In this document: positions 54,770-63,890 of the stretch, in pieces
How positions within the stretch are numbered: the stretch's first letter is position 1
Layout: every line of letters starts with the position of its first letter
Assembly: GCF_047920995.1 (NCBI RefSeq)
Contig: NZ_JBLRWZ010000002.1
Span: 1-64,000, forward strand
Direction: 5' to 3'
Length of the DNA: 64,000 nt
DNA from: Aliidiomarina sp047920995
Lineage (GTDB): Bacteria; Pseudomonadota; Gammaproteobacteria; Enterobacterales; Alteromonadaceae
Notes under the pieces: generated by a model
Told to the model about the DNA's origin: nothing
Database searches by the model: none
Seen by the model: the letters and a program-made list of their open reading frames with translations, nothing else
Made by a program: the position numbers and the translations under genes

Positions 54770-54849
54770 ATCGCTAACTATACTGAGATATCAGCTATCT
54801 TGATTTGTGGAGCATAATGGAAATAGAAACAAACTAGAGGCCACTTCAT

Positions 54850-55440
54850 ATGAAAACACCAGCATTTTTAACTACCACTAGTGTCACGCTCTGGCTACTT
54901 TTCGCTTTACCAGCTGCACAGGCACAAAATTTCACCAACGAATGGTTAATCACTGCTCACACCGGTTATACCACCATTGATGCAACAACTAAGCGGACTA
55001 CTAACAATAATCCCTGGTGGGGCGAGCACGATGATAGCAATATAAATTATGGGTTGTCTGTCACCTACTTTCCTTGGGGCAATCTTGGTGTGCGCGCCAT
55101 ATATGAAAGAGGTTCAAACTATCGCACCAGCAATCAATGCCCTGATGATAGTACTTGCACTGCCATCGCGATCACTGAATCTGGTAGCATGGAGCATTAC
55201 GCGGTAACCCTCGCCCCTGAGTTTGATATTTATCAAAACATCTTCTCTTTTATCACTTTAGGTGCTTCGCGTACCGAAGTTGCCGCCGGGCCTTTTCTGC
55301 CGTCTTATCGTGAAACTGACTTAATTTACGGGATTGGTATTGGTATCCGCCTTGACTATGGTTTTTTCATATCTGCTGAATACCAAACCACTAATTCTGA
55401 TTTTGAAACGCTTCGTTTATCAGCGGGTATGCGCTTTTAG
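54850..55440 (+). CDS. Outer-membrane beta-barrel protein
   Basis: 196 residues. Signal peptide (MKTPAFLTTTSVTLWLLFALPAAQA) cleaved before QNF. About eight amphipathic strands follow, with a Cys pair (near residues 97 and 102, CPDDSTC) in one loop and a C-terminal …LRLSAGMRF ending in Phe. The OmpA-like 8-stranded fold is inferred. Function unknown. AGAGG precedes the ATG at 8-12 bases. Confidence 0.8.
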   Translation: MKTPAFLTTTSVTLWLLFALPAAQAQNFTNEWLITAHTGYTTIDATTKRTTNNNPWWGEHDDSNINYGLSVTYFPWGNLGVRAIYERGSNYRTSNQCPDDSTCTAIAITESGSMEHYAVTLAPEFDIYQNIFSFITLGASRTEVAAGPFLPSYRETDLIYGIGIGIRLDYGFFISAEYQTTNSDFETLRLSAGMRF

Positions 55441-55503
55441 TTGCAGAGGTATTTTAGGGGTAATCTACAAGAGAGGAATATTAGTGAATACTATGATTAG
55501 AAA

Positions 55504-55590
55504 TGGTGCCCGGGGCCGGACTCGAACCGGCACGACCGTTAAGTCGAGGGATTTTAAATCCCTTGTGTCTACCAATTTCACCACCCGGGC
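55504..55590 (-). tRNA. tRNA-Leu (TAA)
   Basis: 87 bases with encoded CCA and a long variable arm, typical of leucine tRNA. Anticodon loop TTTAAAA with anticodon TAA between AGGGA/TCCCT stems; acceptor GCCCGGG/CCCGGGC; T loop GGTTCGAGTC. Third gene of a Gly-Cys-Leu operon as in E. coli glyW-cysT-leuZ. Confidence 0.97.
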
Positions 55591-55683
55591 TTATTCGTAG
55601 GCACTATTTCTAGTGTATTGCTATTTGTTACTTAGCTATTTATTACTTAGCTGTCTGAAACATAACCTATTGCAGGTTAAAAC

Positions 55684-55757
55684 TGGAGGCGGGTCCCGGA
55701 GTCGAACCGAGATCCACGGATTTGCAATCCGCTGCATAGCCATTCTGCCAACCCGCC
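55684..55757 (-). tRNA. tRNA-Cys (GCA)
   Basis: 74 bases with CCA. Acceptor GGCGGGT/ACCCGCC, discriminator T, anticodon loop TTGCAAA (GCA), T loop GGTTCGACTC. Lies 93 bases upstream of tRNA-Leu. Confidence 0.97.
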
Positions 55758-55774
55758 TGGGTTAAAATAAAGTT

Positions 55775-55849
55775 TGGAGCGGGAAACGAGATTCGAACTC
55801 GCGACCCCAACCTTGGCAAGGTTGTGCTCTACCACTGAGCTATTCCCGC
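55775..55849 (-). tRNA. tRNA-Gly (GCC)
   Basis: 75 bases with CCA. Acceptor GCGGGAA/TTCCCGC, anticodon loop TTGCCAA (GCC), T loop AGTTCGAATC. First tRNA of the operon, 17 bases before tRNA-Cys. Confidence 0.97.
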
Positions 55850-55891
55850 TTAACTTTATTTCTCACCAGAGCGATGCCCCAGTGGCTGTGC

Positions 55892-55919
55892 ATTCTACCT
55901 ATCCAATAATTTCAGTCAA
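55892..55919 (-). promoter_or_regulatory. Promoter of the Gly-Cys-Leu tRNA operon
   Basis: On the minus strand TTGACT (55919-55914), a 16-base spacer and TAGAAT (55897-55892), each one base from consensus, with the tRNA-Gly 5' end 43 bases downstream. Confidence 0.75.
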
Positions 55920-55983
55920 CAAGAAATTTTGATTTTTGAACTGTTTGCCTATTTTTTGAATGAAATGGCCAAAATATAGCTTA

Positions 55984-56532
55984 TTAACTGTCTTTTGTGA
56001 GGTCTGCCCAAGCAACAGTTAAGTAAATATACATCGACCATAGAGTGAGAATGGCAGCAACATAGAGCGCCATAACCCCTACCACGTAAACAAATGCATT
56101 AGCACTCCATAGCAAACCGGTAAGCGCAATCATTTGTGCAGTAGTTTTCACTTTACCAATAGTTGAAACGGCTACACTATCGCGTTTGCCAATTTCCGCC
56201 ATCCATTCCCGTAACGCCGAAATAATCAGCTCTCGGCTAATAATCATTAATGCGGGTATAGTAATCCACAATGTTTGATGAAATTCCACAACTACAATCA
56301 ATGCTGCGGCTACCATGATCTTATCAGCTACAGGATCCAAGAACGCGCCAAACTTGGTTTGCTGCTTTAATTTACGGGCGATGTAGCCATCTAAACCATC
56401 GGTGATTGCAGCAACTACAAAGATAATCGCAGCAAAAAAGTGTGCATTCTCAATTGGTAAGTAGAAAACTGCCAAGAAAACCGGAATAAGAAGGATCCGG
56501 AATGAGGTTAAAAGGTTAGGAATGCTCCACAT
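55984..56532 (-). CDS. pgsA: CDP-diacylglycerol-glycerol-3-phosphate 3-phosphatidyltransferase
   Basis: 182 residues with four to five membrane helices. The CDP-alcohol phosphotransferase motif D-G-x2-A-R-x8-G-x3-D-x3-D is present as DGLDGYIARKLKQQTKFGAFLDPVADK (about 45-71). PgsA makes phosphatidylglycerol phosphate, the precursor of the ClsA substrate encoded elsewhere in the window. Begins MWSIPNLLTSFRILLIPVF as usual. It is 34 bases after uvrC, the same order as in E. coli. Confidence 0.96.
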   Translation of the reverse strand: MWSIPNLLTSFRILLIPVFLAVFYLPIENAHFFAAIIFVVAAITDGLDGYIARKLKQQTKFGAFLDPVADKIMVAAALIVVVEFHQTLWITIPALMIISRELIISALREWMAEIGKRDSVAVSTIGKVKTTAQMIALTGLLWSANAFVYVVGVMALYVAAILTLWSMYIYLTVAWADLTKDS

Positions 56533-56566
56533 AAATATTGGTTCTCACTTCAACACAAAAAATAAA

Positions 56567-58393
56567 TTACTCATCACGCAAGGCGTAATAAATGGTTTCC
56601 GCTAGCGCTTTACTGATTCCAGGCACTGTTGCTAATTGATCTATACTAGCGCCTTTTACCTGCTGTAATCCACCAAGATACTTTAATAAATTTTGTCGGC
56701 GTTTACTGCCTACGGCTGGAATCTCTTCCAAAGTTGATGTTTTTCGTACTTTTGCCCGCCGTTGCCGATGGCCAGTAATGGCAAATCGGTGCGATTCGTC
56801 ACGAATATGCTGAATTAAGTGCAACGCAGGATCATCGGCCGCAAGGTGCACCGTTTTTCGAGTAAAACCAAAAATCAAGGTTTCTAAGCCCGGCCTGCGG
56901 CTTTCTCCTTTTGCTACACCCAACAGTATAGGAGGCTGCGGCCAATCACGAAAGTAATCTTCTGCTTGAGTTAACTGCCCTTTACCACCGTCAATTAATA
57001 GCAAATCTGGTACATTTTCTTTTTCGATAGCATGTTTATAGCGGCGCTCCAGTGCTTGTGCCATCGCTGCATAATCATCGCCGCCGGTAATACCACTAAT
57101 ATTAAAGCGGCGATAATCTGATTTTCGCGGGCCATCCTGATCAAACACCACACAAGAGGCTACGGTTTGTTCGCCCATGGTGTGGGAAATATCAAAGCAC
57201 TCCATGCGCTGAACGGGTTCATCGCGCTGCAGAAATTTATATAACGCACGGAATCGTGTTTGCATGGTAGATTGCAAACCAAGCTTACTTTGCACTGCAT
57301 TCATCGCGTTTTTTGTAGCTAATGCCAAGTATTGTTGGCGCTCACCACGTTTTGGTTGCCGTAGTTTTGCTTTCACACCAAGTACATGATTCAGCTGCTC
57401 GCTAAGATCTACTAGGTTATTTAGCTGCTCGGGAACAATAATTTCCGCGGGCGCTCGCTGCCCATGGGTTTGATTTAAATAGTATTGCACTAAAAAGCTT
57501 TCAATTACTTCACTATCGGTAGTATGAGCTGGTACTTTTGGATAATAGCTGCGGCTTCCTTGCACTGAGTTCTGCCTTACCGATAACAAGTGTACACATG
57601 TAAAGCCCGATTCACGATATAGGCCAATAGCATCCAACTCATGTTGCTCACCACTTACCGAGTTCTTCTCTTGCACTTGCCGCAACGCCACAATTTGATC
57701 TCGCAGTTGCGCAGCTTTTTCAAAATCTAATGCTGCACTCGCATTCTCCATGCTTGCAACAAGCGTATTAATTACCTCATGGTTTTTGCCGCGCAAAAAG
57801 AGTTTTGCCAATTGCACTTGCTGTTGGTATTCCGTATCACTAGGAATCGCCACACATGGTGCTAAGCAACGCTTTAACTGATGCTGCAAACATGGCCTAC
57901 TGCGCGCACGATAATAGCTATCTTCACATTGTCGCACTGGAAATAGCTTCTGTAATAAACGCAAGCTCTCGCGCACTGCACTACCATTTGGAAATGGCCC
58001 AAAGTACTCCCCTTTTTCTCGGCGGGTACCACGATGATAAGCAATACGCGGATGCTCATGCGCAGAGATAAAAATATAAGGATATGATTTGTCGTCGCGC
58101 AGCAACACGTTGTATCGTGGACGATGCTTCTTAATAAAGGAGTTTTCTAGAATGAGCGCTTCAGCTTCAGAATTAGTAACCGTAACATCCATCTTAGCAA
58201 TATGTTTTACCAATGCTTGAGTTTTTACTGAATCCACATTAGTACGAAAGTAGCTGCCAACTCGTTTCCGGAGGTCTTTAGCTTTACCCACGTAAATAAC
58301 CTCACCGGCAGCATCAAACATGCGATAAACACCGGGCTGGTGAGTTAAATTATTGAGAAAATCTTGATAATTAAATACTGATTTCGCGCTCAT
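56567..58393 (-). CDS. uvrC: Excinuclease ABC subunit C
   Basis: 608 residues, normal length. GIY-YIG nuclease domain at about 15-100 (GVYRMFDAAGEVIYVGKAKDLRKR), UvrB-interacting segment (about 205-240, LVASMENASAALDFEKAAQLRD), the RNase H-like second nuclease with MECFDISHTMGEQTVAS and LLIDGGKGQL, and tandem helix-hairpin-helix motifs at the end. UvrC makes the 3' and 5' incisions in nucleotide excision repair. Between the UvrY-like gene and pgsA as in E. coli. Confidence 0.97.
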   Translation of the reverse strand: MSAKSVFNYQDFLNNLTHQPGVYRMFDAAGEVIYVGKAKDLRKRVGSYFRTNVDSVKTQALVKHIAKMDVTVTNSEAEALILENSFIKKHRPRYNVLLRDDKSYPYIFISAHEHPRIAYHRGTRREKGEYFGPFPNGSAVRESLRLLQKLFPVRQCEDSYYRARSRPCLQHQLKRCLAPCVAIPSDTEYQQQVQLAKLFLRGKNHEVINTLVASMENASAALDFEKAAQLRDQIVALRQVQEKNSVSGEQHELDAIGLYRESGFTCVHLLSVRQNSVQGSRSYYPKVPAHTTDSEVIESFLVQYYLNQTHGQRAPAEIIVPEQLNNLVDLSEQLNHVLGVKAKLRQPKRGERQQYLALATKNAMNAVQSKLGLQSTMQTRFRALYKFLQRDEPVQRMECFDISHTMGEQTVASCVVFDQDGPRKSDYRRFNISGITGGDDYAAMAQALERRYKHAIEKENVPDLLLIDGGKGQLTQAEDYFRDWPQPPILLGVAKGESRRPGLETLIFGFTRKTVHLAADDPALHLIQHIRDESHRFAITGHRQRRAKVRKTSTLEEIPAVGSKRRQNLLKYLGGLQQVKGASIDQLATVPGISKALAETIYYALRDE

Positions 58394-58567
58394 ATACCGG
58401 TAATTCTAGTAACCTAATTCGGCTGTTTCTGTTGCACTGCATAGCATGTTATTTGCTATTCATCAGTTCTACAACACGACTGCAATTAGGTTACCAGAAG
58501 CACGCAGTTTTGTCTGTTTGCTTTGCAAGCAAAACTTGAGAGTTATTGTTTAGTATGAGCTTGGATA

Positions 58568-59329
58568 TTACTTGGTTTTATCGCCACCGATATCAGTACA
58601 GGCATTACCAACGCTAGCATCTGCAATGGTGATATAGTTACCTTGATTGGCGGCACTACTAGGCTGTGAGCCTAACTGATGTAGTGGGTTATTATGGATG
58701 TCATGGTTTAACAAGCCATATTTGTAGGCCAAGTGCGTAAGTTGAACATCGTTATCCACTTGTAACTTGCGATACAGACGGTAACGAAAAGTATTTACGG
58801 TTTTACGCGAAATAAATAACCGCGCGGCTATCGATGCCACAGTTAGCCCCGTACACACCAATTGAAAAATCTGCTGTTCACGGCGGCTTAAAGCACTTAA
58901 TAATGGATGCTTTAATAGCGGCCCTTGATATCGCTTGGCAATATTCCGCAGCACTGGTGGCGTATAACTTTGGCCAAGTTGAATAAGCTTACAACCATGA
59001 TTAACCTCTTCAATAGCTGCCTCATTCAACAAATAACCAGAAATGCTCGGTTCATTCATCTTATAGTCTAGAGCGTGATTTATTTTTTCACACCACAGCA
59101 TAATACGTAATGCTGGATGCGATTTTTGGAGCTTTTTAATCAACGCCCGTGTTCCAGAGCCGCAAAAATCTTCCGCGAGAACCATGATTTTTGCTGTTTT
59201 TTGCTCAACCAATTTTTCTAGTTGGTTACGGCTATTCGCGCTATGCACGTGCCACTGCAGTAAACTCAACTCCTTCTCTAAACCCGCTTGGCGAATCCCT
59301 CTTGGTAACGCCACGATTACATCACTCAT
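58568..59329 (-). CDS. UvrY/GacA-position LuxR-family regulator with degenerate receiver
   Basis: 253 residues. The C-terminal LuxR helix-turn-helix (about 145-205: LSRREQQIFQLVCTGLTVASI, FISRKTVNTFRYRLYRKL, DVQLTHLAYKYGL) closely follows UvrY/GacA, and the locus (directly upstream of uvrC-pgsA) is that of uvrY. The N-terminal 120 residues have receiver-like hydrophobic pattern and end GYLLNEAAIEEV, but the acidic pair is replaced (VALPRG for VDDHE), the Lys of the GYLxK motif is Asn and the T of the switch is Trp. The phospho-Asp is doubtful (AED at 52-54). A 40-residue polar tail exceeds UvrY length. Probably an orthologue that no longer uses standard phosphorylation. Confidence 0.8.
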   Translation of the reverse strand: MSDVIVALPRGIRQAGLEKELSLLQWHVHSANSRNQLEKLVEQKTAKIMVLAEDFCGSGTRALIKKLQKSHPALRIMLWCEKINHALDYKMNEPSISGYLLNEAAIEEVNHGCKLIQLGQSYTPPVLRNIAKRYQGPLLKHPLLSALSRREQQIFQLVCTGLTVASIAARLFISRKTVNTFRYRLYRKLQVDNDVQLTHLAYKYGLLNHDIHNNPLHQLGSQPSSAANQGNYITIADASVGNACTDIGGDKTK

Positions 59330-59415
59330 TTCCCGTGTCCTTTTGGTGAAATTATCATTATTTCAAATAGCTACATCCTAGAGCTATTCAATTGTGGTAT
59401 TGAAAATGCCATCTT

Positions 59416-59444
59416 TTTTTAGCGGTTTTTCAAAGTAACGTCAA
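59416..59444 (-). promoter_or_regulatory. Candidate promoter of the UvrY-like gene
   Basis: Minus-strand TTGACG (59444-59439), 17-base spacer, TAAAAA (59421-59416), 87 bases before the ATG. The remaining part of 59330-59688 contains the terminator below and no gene I can support. Confidence 0.5.
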
Positions 59445-59586
59445 TTCTAAATGGCAGAAAAATATAACAATTATGTAACTTTCATGCCGCTTACGTAATA
59501 TTTAGCTATTACTATTGGTATATAATATAGAGCATAACCGCCACCTACCTATCGCCCTCGCCACACGAACGTAAGCAATAACGTAA

Positions 59587-59619
59587 AAAGGCCAACACAG
59601 TGATAATGTGTTGACCTTT
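59587..59619 (-). terminator. Terminator of the RND efflux operon
   Basis: AAAGGCCAACACA (59587-59599) pairs with TGTGTTGACCTTT (59607-59619) with one mismatch/wobble; on the minus strand the stem runs into CCTTTTTAC. It lies 70 bases after the RND pump stop. Confidence 0.8.
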
Positions 59620-59688
59620 GTTGAAATATTCCGCGCACGATTCAGCTGAGCAAGTATCAATAAATCCGCATTACCTGCGGCGTTACAA

Positions 59689-62600
59689 TTAATGCGCTAC
59701 TGCTGCTCTATCTTTTGCAAGATAGAGGTATACCGCGGGTAACACGAACAAGGTAAACAGCGTACCTATGGTCATGCCAGATGCGATAATAAGCCCCATT
59801 GCGTAGCGAGAAGCACCACCCGGGCCACTAGCGATTAACAATGGCAACATAGCCAGTACAGTAGCCGCTGTGGTCATTAAGATAGGGCGTAAGCGAATAG
59901 CAGCTGCGCTTTCAATTGCTTCGCGTTTACTTTTCCCCTCTTCCTGCAATTTATTAGCAAACTCTACAATGAGTATGCCATGTTTTGCGATTAGCCCGAT
60001 CAGGGTTACCAAGCCAACTTGGGTGTATATATTCAACGAAGTAAATCCTAAACTTACGAAGATTAATGCGCCACAAATACTCATGGGCACCGTTACTAAC
60101 ACAATTAAAGAATCACGGAACGATTCAAATTGCGCGGCAAGCACAAGAAATATAACCACTAAGGCAAAGAAGAAGGTAATCACTAATTGCTGCCCTTCAC
60201 TTTTAAACTGTCGTGATTGGCCGGCATAATCCACCACTACTTCCGGCGGTAAACGTTGTGCCGCTATTGAATCTAATACCGCTAACGCGTCACCAAGTGC
60301 TACGCCTGGGCGTGGGATACCAGAGATCTTAATCGCATTTAATTGCTGAAAGCGATTTAACTGCTGTGGTTGCACCGATTCCGTTAAGCTTACCAATGCA
60401 GCCAAAGGAACCAACTCGCCAGTTTGGTTGCGAGTATAAAAGTTTTCGAGTTGCTCAGCGCTAATTCGTTCGCTGCGTTGCACTTGCGGGATTACTCGAT
60501 AAGAACGATTTTCAAGCGCAAACCTACCGGCATAAGCGCCCGCCAACATACTCGCTAAATCAGCAGAAACTTGGGCCATATCAACCCCCATTAATGCCGC
60601 TTTTTCACGATCGATATTTACCGATTGGCGTGGGCGATCTACGCGTAGATCTGAATCCAACATGATAAACCGGCCACTTGCCATACCTTCCCCAATAATT
60701 TCATCAGCTAGCTCCGCAAGCACCTGCATGGGCTGTGTGGAACTGATAATAAACTCCACGGGCAAGCCGCCGCCGGGGCTTGGCAAAGATGGTGGTATTA
60801 GCGCAAAGATATTAAGTCCTGGAATCTGTGAAATAAAGGGTTGGATATCCTCATCCAATACCTGCTGCGTAGTTCGAGTACGTTGATCCCACGGCGCAAA
60901 ACCTATTCCCGTTCCTGCGCTGCCCGGGCCAAGCATACCGTTAATCACAAACGCCATATCAATTTCATCAACATCGCGCTGCAAATCAGCCATTTTTGCA
61001 GTGTTTTGTTCAATATAATCAAGTGTTGCATAACTATCGGCTTGGCTAATCATAAATACAAAGCCAAGATCTTCTTGCGGCTCTAATTCCGAGTTGCTGG
61101 TTATAAATAAGAAATAGCAGGATACCAATACTATAATGCCGAATACGGCAAATACCGATTTGGTTTCTAGGGCTCCGTGTAAGCGTCGTTGATAGCGATC
61201 GCGTAAGCCATTAAAGCGAGCATCCAACCATTGCTCTAAGCGCGGCCGTGCGCTGCCATCACGGCGCGATTGCAGCATGCGGGAACACATCATTGGCGAT
61301 AAGGTAAGCGCTACTACTCCAGAAAGAATTACGGTACCAGCCAAGGTGAAGGCGAACTCAACAAATAGTGTGCCAGTGAGGCCCCCGATAAACCCAATCG
61401 GAATGAATACTGCCACCAGAGTGGTCGACATCACAATAATAGGCCCAGTGAGCTGCCGTGCACCCAGTAATGATGCCTCCATACGGCTCATCCCATCTTC
61501 GAGATGACGCTGAATGTTCTCGAGCATAATAATGGCATCGTCAACAACAATACCAATTGCCAGCACCATCGCCAGTAGGGTTAATAAATTAATCGAGAAC
61601 CCTAACATCAGCATCATAACAAAGGTGCCGATTAACGATAGTGGAACTGCCACAGCAGGAATGATTACCGAGCGTAATGAGCCCAAAAATGCATAAATAA
61701 CCGCAAGTACAATCACCAAAGCGAGTACGATGGTCATGATTACTTCATCGATGGCGTTCTCAATGTACTCGGTTGAATCATACGAGATGCTAGCACTTAA
61801 GCCATTCGGCAACTGCGGAATGATATCTTGATGCCAAACATCACGAACCTCTTGGATAACATCTAGTGCATTCGCATCAGGAGCTATTTCAACACCTATA
61901 AACGTGGCTTGATCACCGTTGTAGAACGCTGAATTATCATAGGATTCAGCACCAAGTTCTACCGTTGCAATATCTTCTAAACGTACCACTGCACCATTAT
62001 CGGCGCGCACAATTAGAGAGCTAAACTCCTCTAAACTGCGCAGATCGGTGTCGGCGGTTAAATCAATAGCCACCCTACTCCCTTTAGTTCGCCCTACCGC
62101 AGAGAGCACATTATTAGCGCGCAAAGATCGCATTACATCCGAGCCAGTAAGGCCAAGTGCGGCCATACGCTCGGAATCCAGCCAGATTCGCATTGCGAAG
62201 GTTTGTGCGCCCAGAATTTCCGCGCGTTGCACACCTGCTATCGTAGAAAGCTGAGGCTCAACCACACGCACCAAATAATCGGTGATTTGATTGGCATCTA
62301 AGATTCCACTGTAAAACGACAGGTACATAGCGGCTACATCTGCACCTACCGATAAAGAAACTACTGGATCTTGCGCGTCTTCAGGCAATTCCGAGCGCAG
62401 CTTATTCACTTGGGCTGCTATTTGTGTGAGCGCATCATTAGGATCGTAATCTAGGCGCAAATAAGCAGTGATGGTGCTAATGCCAGCTCGCGAGGATGAT
62501 TCAATATAATCGATGCCTTCGGCCGCAGCTATTTCTCGCTCTAATGGTGTGGTGATAAAACCTTGAATTAAATCCGCATCAGCACCGATATAGGTAGTAG

Positions 62601-62742
62601 AAACGGTAATAGCCGCGTTCTTAATTTCAGGGAATTGCCGCACATTTAAATCGAATGCGGCCCGAATACCTACCAATAAAATCAGTAAGCTAATTACCGT
62701 AGCTAATACCGGTTTGCGAATAAAGATATCGGTAAACTTCAT
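59689..62742 (-). CDS. RND-family efflux pump inner-membrane transporter (HAE1 type)
   Basis: 1,017 residues with the AcrB-like layout: one helix, a large periplasmic loop, six helices, a second loop and five helices. The proton-relay Asp pair is visible in LAIGIVVDDAIIMLENI (about 395-411). The beginning MKFTDIFIRKPVLATVISLLILLVG and VQRAEILGAQTFAMRIWL are typical of the MexF/MdtBC-like group. It extrudes drugs or other hydrophobic compounds with proton influx. The adaptor gene is 11 bases upstream; no outer-membrane factor gene is in the window, so it may use a TolC encoded elsewhere. Confidence 0.94.
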   Translation of the reverse strand: MKFTDIFIRKPVLATVISLLILLVGIRAAFDLNVRQFPEIKNAAITVSTTYIGADADLIQGFITTPLEREIAAAEGIDYIESSSRAGISTITAYLRLDYDPNDALTQIAAQVNKLRSELPEDAQDPVVSLSVGADVAAMYLSFYSGILDANQITDYLVRVVEPQLSTIAGVQRAEILGAQTFAMRIWLDSERMAALGLTGSDVMRSLRANNVLSAVGRTKGSRVAIDLTADTDLRSLEEFSSLIVRADNGAVVRLEDIATVELGAESYDNSAFYNGDQATFIGVEIAPDANALDVIQEVRDVWHQDIIPQLPNGLSASISYDSTEYIENAIDEVIMTIVLALVIVLAVIYAFLGSLRSVIIPAVAVPLSLIGTFVMMLMLGFSINLLTLLAMVLAIGIVVDDAIIMLENIQRHLEDGMSRMEASLLGARQLTGPIIVMSTTLVAVFIPIGFIGGLTGTLFVEFAFTLAGTVILSGVVALTLSPMMCSRMLQSRRDGSARPRLEQWLDARFNGLRDRYQRRLHGALETKSVFAVFGIIVLVSCYFLFITSNSELEPQEDLGFVFMISQADSYATLDYIEQNTAKMADLQRDVDEIDMAFVINGMLGPGSAGTGIGFAPWDQRTRTTQQVLDEDIQPFISQIPGLNIFALIPPSLPSPGGGLPVEFIISSTQPMQVLAELADEIIGEGMASGRFIMLDSDLRVDRPRQSVNIDREKAALMGVDMAQVSADLASMLAGAYAGRFALENRSYRVIPQVQRSERISAEQLENFYTRNQTGELVPLAALVSLTESVQPQQLNRFQQLNAIKISGIPRPGVALGDALAVLDSIAAQRLPPEVVVDYAGQSRQFKSEGQQLVITFFFALVVIFLVLAAQFESFRDSLIVLVTVPMSICGALIFVSLGFTSLNIYTQVGLVTLIGLIAKHGILIVEFANKLQEEGKSKREAIESAAAIRLRPILMTTAATVLAMLPLLIASGPGGASRYAMGLIIASGMTIGTLFTLFVLPAVYLYLAKDRAAVAH

Positions 62743-62753
62743 ACTACCTCTCC

Positions 62754-63890
62754 TTATTCGTTCACTGGACGTGGATTACGGTCTGCCGGGGGCTGCAAGC
62801 TTGGATCGTCATTGATTTTCACCACGGCGTTATTACGTAGTTTCAATAACCCTGAGCTGGCAACGCGGTCGCCTGCTTGAATGCCATCGGTTACTTCAAT
62901 TAAATCGCCTTGCACCTGCCCGGTACGGATTAATTGTTGATTAGCAATCAGCTCGCCATCTTTTTCTTCCAGCAAGTACACAACATTACCGAAAGGATTA
63001 AACTGCACGGCTGTGCGCGGAATTACCAACACCTCACGCGGCGCATTAATCGCCAATTCAACGCGCGCAAACATACCTGGCTTCAGGCGGTTTTCGCTAT
63101 TGCTAAAGGTTGCTTGTACCGCAACGGTACGAGTGGTATCGCTGATATCTGGAGAAATAGCGGTAATCTCACCACTAAATTCTTGCTCAGGGTAGGAATC
63201 TACCTGTGCTACCAGCGTTTGCTCTAAATTCAGCTGTCCTAAATAACGCTCCGCAAGGCTGAAGTTCAAAAAGATAGGTGCTTTCGATTGTAGGCTCACT
63301 AATTGTGTGCCCGGCGCTACGTATTCACCTAAATTTACCCTGCGTATTCCCAATGCTCCTGAGAAAGGCGCGCGAATTGTTTTTTGCTGCAACAATGCTT
63401 GTTGTGCTGCTAACGCAGCGCGAACTTGCGCTACTTCACTCTCAGCACGGGCGAGTTCCGAAGCAGATATACTTTCAGATTGCGCCAGCCTTTGTAAACG
63501 AGCAGCTTCTAACGTTGCAATATCCAACTGCGCTTGCAACCGCTCTAGCTCAGCAACATCGATATCCGTATCCAAACTAAATAGCACATCACCCTGTTGC
63601 ACTTCATCGCCATTGGCAAAGTGAATTTCAGTGATCACTCCGGGTACCTGCACCGATAGCATAGTGCCATTTACAGCGGCAAAATTGCCAATGGTAGTAA
63701 CTGATTCTCGCCAAGTTTGCTGTTCAACCTCAGCTGCAGTAATAGTTACTGTGGGTGCCGGCATATTATCGAAGAAATCGTTCATGAAATAATTGCCAAC
63801 GGCCTTATAGCCGAAGATTAAGCCGAATACGATAATGCTAACTACGAGCATTAGTATCATTCGTTTAGTAGTAGAAGGTTGAGCTGCCAT
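62754..63890 (-). CDS. RND efflux periplasmic adaptor (membrane fusion protein)
   Basis: 378 residues from the ATG at 63888-63890 (AAGGA 8 bases upstream); a longer frame upstream adds 14 unconvincing residues. One N-terminal membrane anchor (about 8-28), lipoyl/barrel-sandwich halves (VPGVITEIHFANGDEVQQGDVLF and IRAPFSGALGIRRVNLGEYV), a coiled-coil hairpin between them (about 95-150), then beta-barrel and membrane-proximal domains (ILRPGM-like ENRLKPGMFARVEL). It joins the RND pump to the outer-membrane channel. First gene of the two-gene operon; its promoter must lie within or beyond 63891-64000. Confidence 0.93.
   Translation of the reverse strand: MAAQPSTTKRMILMLVVSIIVFGLIFGYKAVGNYFMNDFFDNMPAPTVTITAAEVEQQTWRESVTTIGNFAAVNGTMLSVQVPGVITEIHFANGDEVQQGDVLFSLDTDIDVAELERLQAQLDIATLEAARLQRLAQSESISASELARAESEVAQVRAALAAQQALLQQKTIRAPFSGALGIRRVNLGEYVAPGTQLVSLQSKAPIFLNFSLAERYLGQLNLEQTLVAQVDSYPEQEFSGEITAISPDISDTTRTVAVQATFSNSENRLKPGMFARVELAINAPREVLVIPRTAVQFNPFGNVVYLLEEKDGELIANQQLIRTGQVQGDLIEVTDGIQAGDRVASSGLLKLRNNAVVKINDDPSLQPPADRNPRPVNE

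Noticed and set aside
55334..55600. Plus-strand open frame of 88 codons near the tRNA-Leu gene
   Set aside because: It reads through the end of the beta-barrel gene in another frame and across tRNA-Leu; the RGRTRTGTTVKSRDFKS stretch is antisense tRNA sequence.
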